Assembly: GCF_018622995.1 (NCBI RefSeq)
Contig: NZ_CP076022.1
Location: 2,790,001 to 2,854,000, forward strand
DNA: 64,000 nucleotides
Direction of reading: 5' to 3'
Source: Arthrobacter jiangjiafuii
Lineage (GTDB): Bacteria > Actinomycetota > Actinomycetes > Actinomycetales > Micrococcaceae
Below the pieces are notes generated by a model. The model ran no database searches. It was given only the letters and a program-made list of their open reading frames with translations, and had not been told where the DNA came from. Below, in pieces: positions 1 to 8,959 of the stretch; position 1 is the stretch's first letter, and each line of letters starts with the position of its first letter. A program made the translations under genes and the position numbers.

Positions 1-63
1 CGCATTGAACAGGGTTGATTTGCCGACGTTGGGCAGGCCGACGATGCCAATAGTAAGAGCCAC
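1..63 (-). CDS. ychF: redox-responsive GTPase/ATPase YchF, N-terminus only (runs off window start)
   Basis: Only the first 21 codons are visible; the gene continues past base 1. The reverse strand reads a GTG start at 63 followed by ALTIGIVGLPNVGKSTLFNA. This is the G1/P-loop (GxPNVGKS) and the near-universal N-terminus of YchF, an Obg-family translation-associated nucleotide hydrolase that binds ribosomes and prefers ATP. It lies upstream of nothing else on this strand except ispH, whose stop is 26 bp away at 90, so ispH probably reads into it. The family call is secure from this short stretch; the rest of the protein is not seen. Confidence 0.85.
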   Translation of the reverse strand, partial: MALTIGIVGLPNVGKSTLFNA

Positions 64-89
64 GGTAAACAATCATACCGGTGCCCGCG

Positions 90-1169
90 CTACGCTCCGG
101 CGCGCCGGCCTCCGAGACCCCGGGAGGTGTCCCCCATGGCCTTGAGCGTGGCCCGGATTTCCTTGGGCAGCGAGAACATGATGTCCTCCTGCGCGGTGAC
201 CACTTCCTCGACGTCGCCGTAGCCGTAGTCGGCCAGCAGCCGCAGCACGTCCTGGACCAGGTTCTCCGGGACGGAGGCGCCGGACGTGACGCCCACGGTG
301 GACACGCCCTCGAACCAGCTCTCATCCACCTCGTTGGCGAAGTCGACGCGGTAAGAGGCCTTGGCTCCGTATTCAAGGGCCACCTCGACCAGGCGCACCG
401 AGTTCGAGGAGTTGGCCGAGCCCACCACCAGCACCAGATCCGCATCCGGAGCGATCTTCTTGATCGCGGCCTGGCGGTTGGAGGTGGCGTAGCAAATGTC
501 GTCGCTGGGCGGGTCCTGCAGGGTCGGGAAACGCTTCCGCAGCAGTCCGACGGTGTGCATGGCTTCATCAACGCTAAGCGTGGTCTGCGAGAGCCAGATG
601 ACCTTGTCGGGGTCCCGGACGGTGACCTTGTCCACGTCTTCGGGGCCGTTGACAATCTGGGTGTGCTCGGGCGCCTCGCCGTAGGTGCCTTCGACTTCCT
701 CGTGGCCGGCGTGCCCGATCAGCAGGATGTCGAAGTCGTCGCGGGCAAACCGGACAGCTTCCTTGTGGACCTTGGTCACCAGCGGGCAGGTGGCGTCGAT
801 GGTGCGCAGCTGCCGGTCCGCCGCGGACTGGACGACGGCGGGGGAAACGCCGTGCGCGGAGAAGATCAGCAGCGAGCCCTCGGGAACCTCGTCGGTTTCA
901 TCGACGAAGATGGCGCCCTTCTCCTCCAGTGTGTGGACCACGTGCAGGTTGTGCACAATCTGCTTGCGGACGTAGACGGGCGGGCCGTAGGCCTCCAGCG
1001 CCTTCTCCACGGCAATCACGGCGCGGTCGACGCCGGCGCAGTAGCCGCGCGGGGCGGCGAGCAGGACGCGGCGGGGTCCGCTCACGGGGGCGGCGGCGGC
1101 AATGTCCTCAGGGCTGCGGCGTCGGCGCGGCACGGTGGGCATAGGCACGGATACGGCAGTGCTGGTCAT
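90..1169 (-). CDS. ispH: 4-hydroxy-3-methylbut-2-enyl diphosphate reductase (HMBPP reductase)
   Basis: Last step of the MEP isoprenoid pathway: the cytosolic [4Fe-4S] enzyme reduces HMBPP to IPP and DMAPP. The 359-residue protein shows the three cluster cysteines in their usual contexts: C44 ([11 protein letters not shown]), C128 ([11 protein letters not shown]) and C226 ([11 protein letters not shown]). The SAHGVSP and TQTTLS segments of the substrate pocket are also present. About 30 residues precede the conserved core, a common actinobacterial extension. The ATG at 1169 has GGAGG directly upstream, which supports it. The gene ends 26 bp before the ychF start on the same strand, suggesting co-transcription. 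Confidence 0.95.
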   Translation of the reverse strand: MTSTAVSVPMPTVPRRRRSPEDIAAAAPVSGPRRVLLAAPRGYCAGVDRAVIAVEKALEAYGPPVYVRKQIVHNLHVVHTLEEKGAIFVDETDEVPEGSLLIFSAHGVSPAVVQSAADRQLRTIDATCPLVTKVHKEAVRFARDDFDILLIGHAGHEEVEGTYGEAPEHTQIVNGPEDVDKVTVRDPDKVIWLSQTTLSVDEAMHTVGLLRKRFPTLQDPPSDDICYATSNRQAAIKKIAPDADLVLVVGSANSSNSVRLVEVALEYGAKASYRVDFANEVDESWFEGVSTVGVTSGASVPENLVQDVLRLLADYGYGDVEEVVTAQEDIMFSLPKEIRATLKAMGDTSRGLGGRRAGA

Positions 1170-1279
1170 GCCTCCATGCTATCGGGTGGGCCGGTCCCAC
1201 ATGGCCGCGGCGGTGTGCCGTCCGCTGACGGCGCACCGCTGTCGCGCATGCCTGCCGGTGGCGGAGACGAGGGCAGCGC

Positions 1280-2119
1280 TCAGGAACGGCGGCCATAAGC
1301 ACGACGACGGCGGCGGGAGCCGCTGACTGACCCTAGGATGAGTCCCAACACCAGGAGCGCCGCTGCGCCGAGCATGAACGGCAGGGTCCAGGCCTGCAGG
1401 CTGGCGGCGGCTTCGGAGGCAAAGGCAGCGGCGAAGGTCTCCGCCACCGCACTGCTGTACGCCGGGCGGGCCGCGAGCGACGGAAGGCTGCCGGCCGCAA
1501 ACCACAGCAGGCCGCCGGAGATCAGTGCCCCGGCGCCCAGCCAGGCCAGCGCGGCCGAGCGGTGCCGCGCTGCCAACAGGGCCAGGACGGCGGCAGCAGC
1601 GGCACCCAGGGCCAGGAACGGCCAGGCGCCTGCCACTGACACCAGTGCATCAAGGTTCCGCTGCTGGTCACCGCCGGCCAGGGTAATCGGTGACTGCTCC
1701 GGCGGGGCGACGTCGATCCCCGACTGGGCCCCGATGCTCCCCGTGACCAGTGACACCAGGGGTGCCACGTCCAGCGTGATGTCCGGCCCGCCGTCGAACG
1801 TCAGCGCGTGGGAGCGCTGAAGCGTCTGGTCCCAGGCCTGCGGATACTCCGGCAGGGACTGCACGCCTTGCACCGCACCGGTGATCAGCGGCTGGATCAG
1901 CGGAACCAGGGCATCGGGCACCTGGACGGTCGCCGCGGCCTCCTCGCCGATGGCCTCGGACAGGTCCTCCTGGAACGCCGGATCAGTGCCCAGCGGCTGG
2001 CCCAGGGCGGTGAAGCCGGTATCGGACACGACATTTTCAGCCAGCCACGCGGAACAGAAAGCCGTGACCGCCAGGAGAACGGCGGCGAGGCCCAGAAGTG
2101 CCGAACAGAGTGTGCGCAT
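1280..2119 (-). CDS. hypothetical membrane protein with N-terminal anchor and three C-terminal TM segments
   Basis: The 279-residue protein is of unrecognised function. One hydrophobic segment at about residues 5-27 looks like an uncleaved signal anchor. It is followed by a roughly 130-residue hydrophilic, probably extracytoplasmic, domain rich in Ala, Asp and Pro. Three more hydrophobic segments lie at about 163-186, 190-213 and 243-266, and the tail is basic (SRRRRRAYGRR). The ATG at 2119 is preceded by GGAAA. It is divergent from xseA and 110 bp upstream of ispH on the same strand. Similar proteins sit next to ispH/xseA in other Micrococcaceae as I remember them, but no function is known to me. 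Confidence 0.7.
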   Translation of the reverse strand: MRTLCSALLGLAAVLLAVTAFCSAWLAENVVSDTGFTALGQPLGTDPAFQEDLSEAIGEEAAATVQVPDALVPLIQPLITGAVQGVQSLPEYPQAWDQTLQRSHALTFDGGPDITLDVAPLVSLVTGSIGAQSGIDVAPPEQSPITLAGGDQQRNLDALVSVAGAWPFLALGAAAAAVLALLAARHRSAALAWLGAGALISGGLLWFAAGSLPSLAARPAYSSAVAETFAAAFASEAAASLQAWTLPFMLGAAALLVLGLILGSVSGSRRRRRAYGRRS

Positions 2120-2213
2120 GAAGTGTTTCCTTGTCCGTCTTAGGAGGCGGGCTGAACCCGGCGGGATTCCGCCGGCACGTGCGTTGGGGGCGGCACCTGA
2201 TAGACATTAACTT

Positions 2214-3497
2214 ATGCAAGACCCCATAGACCGTTCCGGTCCCGAAGAACCAACCGCGCCGACGAGCGTTCCGAAGACCGCTGCGGAAACGACGCCGGAG
2301 AATCCCTGGCCGCTGCAGCTGCTCTCGAAGAACCTCAAGAGCTACATTGACCGCGCACCCGCAACCTGGGTGGAGGGGCAGATCATCGAGCTGAACAAGC
2401 GCGCCAATGCCTCCTACATCACGCTGCGCGACGTCGATGCGGAGATTTCGCTCTCCCTCACGGTATGGAGCACGGTCATGAACCGGCTCGAGCTGCCGCT
2501 GGAGCGCGGTGCCCGGGTGGTGGCCCAGGTGAAGCCCGATTTCTGGGTCAAGACCGGCCGGCTCTCCATGCAGACCCGGGACATCCGCCCGGTGGGGATC
2601 GGCGACCTGCTGGCCCGGATCGAACGCCTGCGGCAGGCACTGGCCGCCGAGGGGCTGTTCAGCGAGGACCGGAAGCGGCCGCTGCCGCTGCTGCCGGGCC
2701 GGATCGGACTGATCACCGGCCGCAACTCCGACGCCATGAAGGACGTCCTGAAGAATGCCGCGCTGCGCTGGCCGGCGGTGGCCTTCGAGGTGCGTGAAGT
2801 TGCCGTGCAGGGCGTGAACGCGGTGTCCGAGGTGACCCGGGCGCTGGCCCAGCTCGACGCGATGCCCGAAGTGGACGTGATTGTGATTGCCCGCGGCGGC
2901 GGTTCCCTGGAGGACCTGCTGCCGTTCAGCCACGAGGACCTGGTCCGCGCCGTCTCTGCGGCGTCCACTCCGGTGGTCAGCGCGATCGGCCATGAGGCGG
3001 ACCGCCCGCTGCTCGACGACGTCGCCGACCTGCGCGCCTCCACCCCCACCGACGCGGCCAAGCGGATCGTTCCGGACGTGGGCGAGGAGCTGCACCGCAT
3101 CGGCTCAGCCCGGGCCCAGCTGCGCCGCATCGTGGAACTGACCGTGGGCAGGGAAGCCGACCGGCTGCACCATATCCGGTCGCGTCCGGTCATGGCCTCG
3201 CCGGCGACCATCGTCGATGTGCGCGCCCAGGACATCTCCCGGCTGCGGGAGCGGGCCATGTCCTGCATGAACGCGGAGATCCGGCGGGACACCGACCGGA
3301 TTTCCCACCTCCGCGCCCAGGTGCGGGCGTTGTCGCCACAGAACACGCTGGACCGCGGCTACGCCGTCGTGCAGCTGCCCGACGGCGAGGTGGTCCGCGA
3401 CGCGGCTGCAGTGCCCGACGCCGCCCGGCTGCGCATCCGCGTGGCGGTGGGCGAAGTGGCAGCCACCGCCGACGCCCGAGAATCCCCGCAGGACTAA
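2214..3497 (+). CDS. xseA: exodeoxyribonuclease VII large subunit
   Basis: Large, catalytic subunit of ExoVII, which degrades single-stranded DNA to short oligonucleotides in repair; it works with many copies of XseB. The 427 residues contain an N-terminal OB-fold (about 30-130, with WVEGQI and YITLRD), the Exonuc_VII core with the [13 protein letters not shown] segment, the diagnostic [17 protein letters not shown] motif, [10 protein letters not shown], and a long coiled-coil-like C-terminal region. No Shine-Dalgarno sequence precedes the ATG. A TAGACA-like -10 element at 2201-2206 ends 7 bp before the start codon, so a leaderless mRNA is plausible. xseB follows 56 bp downstream. Confidence 0.95.
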   Translation: MQDPIDRSGPEEPTAPTSVPKTAAETTPENPWPLQLLSKNLKSYIDRAPATWVEGQIIELNKRANASYITLRDVDAEISLSLTVWSTVMNRLELPLERGARVVAQVKPDFWVKTGRLSMQTRDIRPVGIGDLLARIERLRQALAAEGLFSEDRKRPLPLLPGRIGLITGRNSDAMKDVLKNAALRWPAVAFEVREVAVQGVNAVSEVTRALAQLDAMPEVDVIVIARGGGSLEDLLPFSHEDLVRAVSAASTPVVSAIGHEADRPLLDDVADLRASTPTDAAKRIVPDVGEELHRIGSARAQLRRIVELTVGREADRLHHIRSRPVMASPATIVDVRAQDISRLRERAMSCMNAEIRRDTDRISHLRAQVRALSPQNTLDRGYAVVQLPDGEVVRDAAAVPDAARLRIRVAVGEVAATADARESPQD

Positions 3498-3553
3498 GCA
3501 CCAACCCGCTATCCCGACCCCGCAGCATTTTCGAGCCAAAGGAAATCCCCGAA

Positions 3554-3790
3554 ATGAACCCCGCAGTGAACGAAACAACAGTCCCGGCCGACATTGAAGC
3601 CATGAGCTATGAGCAGGCACGGGACGAGCTGATGACCGTGGTTGGCAGGCTGGAAACCGGCGGCGCCTCGTTGGAGGAGTCATTGGCCCTGTGGGAGCGC
3701 GGCGAGCAGCTGGCCACCCGGTGCGAGTCCTGGCTCGAAGGAGCCCGCAAGCGCCTGGACGCGGCCCGGGAGCAGGCCCGCGGGGAATAG
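3554..3790 (+). CDS. xseB: exodeoxyribonuclease VII small subunit
   Basis: Small ExoVII subunit, 78 residues, a helical-hairpin protein that wraps the XseA coiled coil. The family signature is clear: [37 protein letters not shown], followed by [15 protein letters not shown]. The usual length is 60-85 residues. An AAAGGAAA ribosome binding site lies about 10 bp before the ATG. It is co-directional with xseA and forms the standard xseA-xseB operon. The downstream neighbour is convergent, and the 48-bp gap between the stops shows no obvious terminator. Confidence 0.95.
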   Translation: MNPAVNETTVPADIEAMSYEQARDELMTVVGRLETGGASLEESLALWERGEQLATRCESWLEGARKRLDAAREQARGE

Positions 3791-3838
3791 CCCCGACGCG
3801 CCCGCTCCCGCCAGCCGGTCAGTCCCCGGGGTGAGCGC

Positions 3839-5056
3839 CTACTGCTTGTACGTGCTGAGGAACTCGCCGAGCCGGATCATGGCGTCCTCGATGTCCTCCA
3901 CGTTCGGCAGGGTCACCATCCGGAAGTGGTCCGGGCGCACCCAGTTGAACGCAGTGCCCACCGAGATCAGGATCTTCTGCTGCTTGAGCAGGTCCAGGGC
4001 AAACTGCTCGTCGCTTTCGATCGGATAGACCTCCGGATCCAGCTTCGGGAACAGGTACAGCGCGCCCATGGACAGCTCGCAGCTGACCCCGGGAATGTCG
4101 TTGAGCATCTTGTGCGCCAGGTCGCGCTGTGCCTTGAGCCGCCCGCCGGGCAGGATCAGGTCGTTGATGCTCTGGTAGCCGCCCAGCGCCGTCTGGATGG
4201 CGTGCTGGCCGGGAACATTGGCGCACAACCGCATGTTGGCCAGCAGGTTGATGCCCTCGATGTAGTCGGCGGCCTCGTGCTTGGGCCCGGAGATCGCCAT
4301 CCAGCCGCTGCGGTAGCCGGCAATCCGGTAGGCCTTGGACAGCCCGCTGAAGGTCAGGCACAGGACGTCGTCGCCGGTGATGGATGCTGAGTTGATGTGC
4401 AGGGCGTCGTCGTACAGGATCTTCTCGTAGATCTCGTCCGAGAAAATGATCAGCCCGTGCCTGCGCGCCAGGTCAACGATCGCCTTGACGATGTGGTCCG
4501 GATACACCGCCCCGGTGGGGTTGTTCGGGTTGATCAGCACGATCCCCTTGGTGCGGTCGGTGATCTTGGATTCCAGGTCCTCCACATCGGGCCACCAGTG
4601 CGCGTCTTCGTCGCAGAGGTAGTGCACGGCGGTGCCCCCGGCCAGGGACACAGAGGCGGTCCACAGCGGATAGTCCGGTGCCGGGACCAGGATCTCGTCG
4701 CCGTTGTTCAGCAGTGCCTGCAGGGACAGCGTGATGAGTTCGCTGACCCCGTTGCCCAGGTAGACGTCGTCGACGTCGATGTTCTGGATGCCCCGGCCCT
4801 GGTAGTACTGGACGACGGCGGTGCGGGCCGAGAACAGGCCGCGGGAGTCGCTGTATCCCTGGGCCTTGGGCAGGTGGCGCACCATGTCCACGAGGATGGC
4901 CTCCGGCGCCTCAAAACCGAATGGCGCGGGGTTGCCGATGTTCAGTTTCAGGATCCGGTGGCCTGCTGCTTCCATGCGCTGCGCGTGCTCGAGCAGCGGG
5001 CCGCGGATGTCATAGAGAACATTGTGGAGCTTGTGCGACTGCTTGAATTCTGCCAT
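3839..5056 (-). CDS. alaA: pyridoxal-phosphate aminotransferase, AlaA-type (alanine/glutamate-pyruvate)
   Basis: Fold-type I aminotransferase of 405 residues. The PLP lysine is K241 in SGLSKAYRIAGYRSGW. Other conserved parts are NPNNPTG at 177-183, the SDEIYEKILYDD segment around D207, and the N-terminal DIRGPLLEHAQRMEAAGHRILKLNIGNPAPFGF block typical of AlaA proteins. The likely reaction is reversible transfer of an amino group between alanine/pyruvate and glutamate/2-oxoglutarate. Substrate specificity is inferred from family resemblance. The ATG at 5056 has no good Shine-Dalgarno sequence. The gene is separated from the upstream opuC operon by a strong hairpin and is convergent with xseB. 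Confidence 0.85.
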   Translation of the reverse strand: MAEFKQSHKLHNVLYDIRGPLLEHAQRMEAAGHRILKLNIGNPAPFGFEAPEAILVDMVRHLPKAQGYSDSRGLFSARTAVVQYYQGRGIQNIDVDDVYLGNGVSELITLSLQALLNNGDEILVPAPDYPLWTASVSLAGGTAVHYLCDEDAHWWPDVEDLESKITDRTKGIVLINPNNPTGAVYPDHIVKAIVDLARRHGLIIFSDEIYEKILYDDALHINSASITGDDVLCLTFSGLSKAYRIAGYRSGWMAISGPKHEAADYIEGINLLANMRLCANVPGQHAIQTALGGYQSINDLILPGGRLKAQRDLAHKMLNDIPGVSCELSMGALYLFPKLDPEVYPIESDEQFALDLLKQQKILISVGTAFNWVRPDHFRMVTLPNVEDIEDAMIRLGEFLSTYKQ

Positions 5057-5078
5057 TCAAACATGGTGCCACAGACAG

Positions 5079-5117
5079 AGGACCCCCTTCCGCATGTGAA
5101 GCGGAAAGGGGTCCTCG
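5079..5117 (-). terminator. hairpin terminator of the osmoprotectant ABC operon
   Basis: The stem pairs GAGGACCCC(C)TTCCGC with GCGGAAAGGGGTCCTC around a short loop, making about 15 bp. It lies directly after the stop of the substrate-binding protein gene at 5136 and before the alaA start at 5056. No clear U-run follows, which is common for actinobacterial terminators. Confidence 0.7.
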
Positions 5118-5135
5118 ACGGTGCTCAGGCCAGGC

Positions 5136-6095
5136 TCAGGCCAGGCCCTTTTCCTCCAGCCACATCTTGGCCGCCTCGGCCGGATCCAGTTTCTGGTCCC
5201 CGCTGACGGCCTGGTTCAGCTCGATCAGGTCCTCGGTGGTCAGCTGGGCTGAGACCTTGTTGAGCACGTCGATGGCCTCGTCGCTGAGGGCGGCGGACGA
5301 GGCCAGCGGAACAACCTGCTGGGCCGGCCAGTTCTGCAGCGGATCAGCCAGCACCACCAGGCCGTTTTCCTCGATCGCCGGGGTGGTCGTATAGATATCG
5401 GCCACCTGCACGTCGTCGTTCAGCAGTGCGTCCACGGTGAGCGGGCCGCCGCTGTCGCCGATGGCGGTGAATTCCTTGAACTCGCAGCCGTACTTGTCCT
5501 TCAGCCCGGGCAGGCCCTGGGCCCGCTCGGCGAACTCGGCCGGTGCGCCCAGGATGAGCTGGTCGCAGACCTTGGCCATGTCTTCGATGCTCTCAAGCTT
5601 GTACTTCTCGGCAGTGGCCTTGGTAACCACCATGGCGTCCTTGTTCTCGGCATCGGATGCTTCCAGGATGACCAGGCCCTCGGGCAACGCGTCCGGCAGC
5701 GCATCCAGGATCTCACCCGAATCCACCAGCGTGGTCTGAGGATCCACTCCCACCAGCAGGGCTCCGCTGTATTCCGGAATCAGATCGATGGAGCCGTCCT
5801 GCAGCGCCGGCAGGTACACCTCGCGCGAGCCGATCCCCAGCTTGGTTTCGGCCGGGATTCCGGCGCCGTTCAGTGCACCGGCATAGATTTCGGCCAAAGT
5901 GCTGGATTCGGGGAAGTCAGCCGAGCCCACCACAATGGTTTCGCCTCCGGCCGCTGCGCTTTCCGACGGCGACTCGGAGGCCAGCGGGTCTCCCCCGCCG
6001 CCGCTGCAGCCGGCCATGGCGAGGGCCAGGGCGAATCCTCCGGCCAGGGCGGCTAGGCCTTTGGGCCGGAAGTTCCGGCGCTTGTGCTGCATCAT
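5136..6095 (-). CDS. opuCC: glycine betaine/quaternary-amine ABC transporter substrate-binding lipoprotein (OpuC-type)
   Basis: Extracytoplasmic binding protein for compatible solutes such as glycine betaine, choline or carnitine. The 319-residue protein has a basic N-terminus, a hydrophobic signal and a lipobox LAMAGC with lipidated C30. The OpuAC-type fold follows from about residue 48 (IVVGSADFPESSTLAEIYAGAL), with YSGALL and a Trp-containing C-terminal part. I place the start at the ATG at 6095, not further upstream: AAGGAGGA precedes it, and the ATG overlaps the upstream permease stop as ATGA. The frame stays open far upstream, but that stretch is antisense-like low-complexity sequence. 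It is the last gene of a four-gene operon. Confidence 0.9.
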   Translation of the reverse strand: MMQHKRRNFRPKGLAALAGGFALALAMAGCSGGGGDPLASESPSESAAAGGETIVVGSADFPESSTLAEIYAGALNGAGIPAETKLGIGSREVYLPALQDGSIDLIPEYSGALLVGVDPQTTLVDSGEILDALPDALPEGLVILEASDAENKDAMVVTKATAEKYKLESIEDMAKVCDQLILGAPAEFAERAQGLPGLKDKYGCEFKEFTAIGDSGGPLTVDALLNDDVQVADIYTTTPAIEENGLVVLADPLQNWPAQQVVPLASSAALSDEAIDVLNKVSAQLTTEDLIELNQAVSGDQKLDPAEAAKMWLEEKGLA

Positions 6096-6883
6096 GGTTT
6101 TCCTCCTTGTGCGCCGGCAGCGGTCGTTCCGCTGCCGGTCGGTATGGTTCCGGTACCGGCTGCTTCGGCCGCGGATGGGGCGCGGCCGTTCTGCAGTCCG
6201 GGTGAAATGGTGAGGCGTGCGGCCAACGCAATCACGGCGTCGACGGCGAGCGCCAGAGCAGCGATGATCACGGCTCCGCCGAAGACCCGGCCGTAGTCCC
6301 CCACGGCCAAGCCGTCGATCAGGTACCGCCCCAGTCCGCCCAGGTTGATGGTGGCTACCACTGCTGCGGTGGCCACGACCTGCAGGGTGGCACCGCGCAG
6401 CCCGCCGAACAGCACCCGCAGTCCGTTGGGCAGCTCCACCCGGAACAGGATCTGGGCCTCTGTCATGCCCTGGGCGCGGGCCGCGTCGACCACGCTGCGG
6501 TCCACCGAGCCGATCCCGGAATACGTTCCGGCGAGCAGCGGCGGAATGGCCAGCAGCACCAGCGACCAGATGGGCGGCATCAGGCCCAGGCCGGCGAGCA
6601 ACACAAACAGGGTCAGCATGCCCAGGGTGGGCAGCGCCCGCAGCAGGCCCGAGACGGCCACCACCGCCACTTGCCCGCGGCCGGTGTGGCCGATGTACAG
6701 GCCAATGGGAACGGCGATCGCCAGGGCGATGGCCAGGGTGAGCCCGGTGTACTGCAGGTGTTCGAAGGTGCGTGCGGGGATGCCGGCCGCGCCGGTCCAG
6801 TTGGCCGGGTCGGTGAGCCACTCCCAGCCCTGGCCCAGGGCGTTGGTACTGGTGTATTCGGTGCGGGGAAGGATCAGGGGCAT
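6092..6883 (-). CDS. opuCD: osmoprotectant ABC transporter permease (second copy)
   Basis: Inner-membrane permease of a quaternary-amine importer, 263 residues. It has five to six hydrophobic segments. The binding-protein-dependent transport motif is recognisable in the block VVDAARAQGMTEAQILFRVELPNGLRVLFGGL (EAA-loop region, about residues 135-165). It pairs with the permease at 6887-7696 to form a heterodimeric channel. The stop overlaps the start of the substrate-binding protein by ATGA, and its ATG lies 3 bp after the upstream TAG with AAGGGGG in front. Assignment to Opu/Pro-type is firm; the choice between the two permease letters is by position. Confidence 0.85.
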   Translation of the reverse strand: MPLILPRTEYTSTNALGQGWEWLTDPANWTGAAGIPARTFEHLQYTGLTLAIALAIAVPIGLYIGHTGRGQVAVVAVSGLLRALPTLGMLTLFVLLAGLGLMPPIWSLVLLAIPPLLAGTYSGIGSVDRSVVDAARAQGMTEAQILFRVELPNGLRVLFGGLRGATLQVVATAAVVATINLGGLGRYLIDGLAVGDYGRVFGGAVIIAALALAVDAVIALAARLTISPGLQNGRAPSAAEAAGTGTIPTGSGTTAAGAQGGKP

Positions 6884-6886
6884 CGC

Positions 6887-7696
6887 CTAGGCCCCCTTCA
6901 AAGCCGCGTCGGGTGCTGCTGCCGGTGTGCCTGCCGGGCGGGGGGCAGTGCTGCCCGGGCGCTGCCCCGGACCGTCGCCCGGCTGCCCGCCTCCGGTCCG
7001 CTTCCCGCCCCGGGGTCCGCGCCGGAGCCCGCGCCGGAGTCTTGCCCCGGCCCCAATCCCGGTCCCGGCCCGCAGCCACGGGGTCAGGGCGCGCTGCAGC
7101 AGCACGAGCAGCAGGTCCATGGCGAAGGCGAGCACCAGGGTGGCAATGATGCCCACCACGATCTCGGTGATGAAGTACCGCCGCAGCCCGTCGCGGAAGA
7201 AGAAGCCCAGGTTCTCCACCCCGATGAGCGCTCCGACGCTGACGATGGAAATGTTGCTGACCGAAACCACCCGCAATCCGGCGATCAGCACCGGGACGGA
7301 CAAGGGCAGGTCCACCGTGAAGAACCGGCGCAGCGGCCGGTAGCCCATGGCCACCGCCGCCTGCCGGACGCCGTCGTCCACCGAGTCAAAGGCGTCAAGG
7401 GCCACCCGCAGCATCAACGCCACTGCGTAGATGGTCAGCGCGATGATGATGTTGCTGATGTCCAGGATGCGGGTGCCCAGAATGGCCGGCAGCGTCACGA
7501 AGAGGGCCAGCGACGGAATGGTGTAGAGCAGCGACCCGGTGGAGAGCACGACGCCGCGCAGCCGGATGCGGTGGCGGACCAGGGCGGCCAGCGGCACGGC
7601 GATGAGCACGCCCAGCACCAGCGGCACAATCGACTGGAACAGGTGCAGCCCGGTCAGCCGGTACACCTGGTCCGTGTGGGAAAGGAACCACTCCAC
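6887..7696 (-). CDS. opuCB: osmoprotectant ABC transporter permease (first copy) with low-complexity C-terminal tail
   Basis: Permease partner of 269 residues. The conserved part (1-210) contains LLYTIPSLALFVTLPAILG and the EAA-like loop DGVRQAAVAMGYRPLRRFFTVDLPLSVPVLIAGLR. It is followed by about 60 residues of Gly/Arg/Pro/Ala-rich sequence (RLRRGLRRGPRGGKR and onward) not found in most OpuCB proteins. That tail is probably cytoplasmic and disordered. A GTG start at 7696 sits 1 bp after the ATPase stop, with a G-rich stretch upstream, so translation is tightly coupled. The tail coincides with a GC-rich region of short CCGGAG-like repeats. Confidence 0.85.
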   Translation of the reverse strand: MEWFLSHTDQVYRLTGLHLFQSIVPLVLGVLIAVPLAALVRHRIRLRGVVLSTGSLLYTIPSLALFVTLPAILGTRILDISNIIIALTIYAVALMLRVALDAFDSVDDGVRQAAVAMGYRPLRRFFTVDLPLSVPVLIAGLRVVSVSNISIVSVGALIGVENLGFFFRDGLRRYFITEIVVGIIATLVLAFAMDLLLVLLQRALTPWLRAGTGIGAGARLRRGLRRGPRGGKRTGGGQPGDGPGQRPGSTAPRPAGTPAAAPDAALKGA

Positions 7697-7697
7697 G

Positions 7698-8834
7698 TCA
7701 GCCCCCGCTTCGCTGCAGCCGGGCGGCCTCGATCAGGGCCAGGACCTCGCCGGGGACGATGGTGCCGGCAACCCGCGAATCGGCGTCGACCGCCACGCCC
7801 AGTCCGGCCGGTGAGGACAGTGCGGCGTCGAGCGCCTGCCGCAGGGTCTCCCCCTCGCGGTACAGGGAACCGCCGGGCACCAGCCGGTCCGGCGAGGTAA
7901 TTTCCGCACGGTAGCGCGCGGGCACCCACCCCAGCGGGCGGCCGTCGTCGTCGACCGCCAGCGCCCAGTCCCCGGTCACGGGAACCGCGGGGTCGGCCAG
8001 CTGCGCCGGATCCAGCAGCTGCACCTGGTGCAGCGGAACATTTTCTCCCGGTTGGAAGGACAGGTGCCGGAAGCCGCGGTCCCGGCCGACGAAGCCTGCC
8101 ACGAAGTCATCCACCGGGGCGCGCAGGATTTCTTCCGGGGCGGCGTACTGGGCCAGGCGTCCGCCCACGGCGAGCACGGCCACCTTGTCGCCCAGGATGG
8201 TGGCCTCGTCGATGTCATGGGTGACAAAAACAATGGTCTTGGCCAGCTCGCGCTGCAGCCGCAGCAGCTCCTCCTGCAGCTCGGCCCGGACCACCGGGTC
8301 CACGGCGCTGAAGGGTTCGTCCATGAGCAGCACCGGCGGGTCGGCGGCGAGCGCGCGGGCCACGCCCACGCGCTGCTGCTGGCCGCCGGAGAGCTGCGCC
8401 GGATAGCGGGCACCCATCGCCGAGGCGAGGCCGACGACGTCGAGCAGTTCCGCTGCCCGGGCCCGGGCGCGGGCCTTGGACTGGCCGAGCAGCCGGGGAA
8501 CGGTGGCCACGTTGTCCAGCACCGTCCGGTGCGGCATGAGCCCGGCGGACTGCATCACGTACCCCATGGAACGCCGCAGCTGGGGAGCCTTGACCCCCGA
8601 GATGTCGGTGCCGTCCACGGTGATCGATCCGGCGGTGGGGTCCAGCATCCGGTTGATCATCCGCAGCGAGGTGGTCTTGCCGCAGCCCGACGGCCCCACG
8701 AAGACGGTGATGGAACCGCGGGCGATATCCAGGCTCAGGTTCTCCACTGCAGGGGCGGCGGAACCGGAGAAGGACTTGGTCACGCCGCGGAAACTGATCA
8801 TTGTCTCGGGCGGGGCTGGTTCCGGCGGGGTCAT
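7698..8834 (-). CDS. opuCA: osmoprotectant ABC transporter ATP-binding protein
   Basis: Nucleotide-binding subunit, 378 residues. Walker A is GPSGCGKTTS (K53), the signature is LSGGQQQR, Walker B is LLMDEPF and the switch histidine is in VTHDIDEA. A C-terminal region from about 245 onward resembles the regulatory CBS-domain pair of OpuA/OpuC ATPases, which sense ionic strength or c-di-AMP in other Gram-positives. Which signal is used here is unknown. The ATG at 8834 has GGAAGG upstream. It is the first gene of the operon ATPase-permease-permease-binding protein. A pair of direct repeats lies about 85-115 bp upstream. Confidence 0.92.
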   Translation of the reverse strand: MTPPEPAPPETMISFRGVTKSFSGSAAPAVENLSLDIARGSITVFVGPSGCGKTTSLRMINRMLDPTAGSITVDGTDISGVKAPQLRRSMGYVMQSAGLMPHRTVLDNVATVPRLLGQSKARARARAAELLDVVGLASAMGARYPAQLSGGQQQRVGVARALAADPPVLLMDEPFSAVDPVVRAELQEELLRLQRELAKTIVFVTHDIDEATILGDKVAVLAVGGRLAQYAAPEEILRAPVDDFVAGFVGRDRGFRHLSFQPGENVPLHQVQLLDPAQLADPAVPVTGDWALAVDDDGRPLGWVPARYRAEITSPDRLVPGGSLYREGETLRQALDAALSSPAGLGVAVDADSRVAGTIVPGEVLALIEAARLQRSGG

Positions 8835-8916
8835 GGGGCACCTTCCGTTGGCATCATCGGGTCCTGCGGAGCTCTGGGCCTGCCGTGTGTTTACGGTAGG
8901 ACACCGGGTCTGTGTA

Positions 8917-8951
8917 GTCCAGAACAGAAATGGCTATCTTGTCCGGAACAG
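8917..8951 (-). promoter_or_regulatory. direct repeat pair CTGTTCYGGAC upstream of the osmoprotectant operon
   Basis: Reading the minus strand, CTGTTCCGGAC (8941-8951) and CTGTTCTGGAC (8917-8927) occur 24 bp apart, about two helical turns, in the 125-bp gap between the Nudix gene and opuCA. The spacing and position suit a regulator-binding tandem site, but no known regulator motif is recognised. The rest of the gap holds no gene. Confidence 0.35.
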
Positions 8952-8959
8952 GATTCGGA

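Noticed and set aside
6096-7079. Upstream extension of the substrate-binding protein frame by about 330 codons.
   Set aside because: It overlaps both permease genes, encodes Arg/Gly/His-rich nonsense, and the lipobox signal peptide starts exactly at 6095 behind an AAGGAGGA ribosome site.
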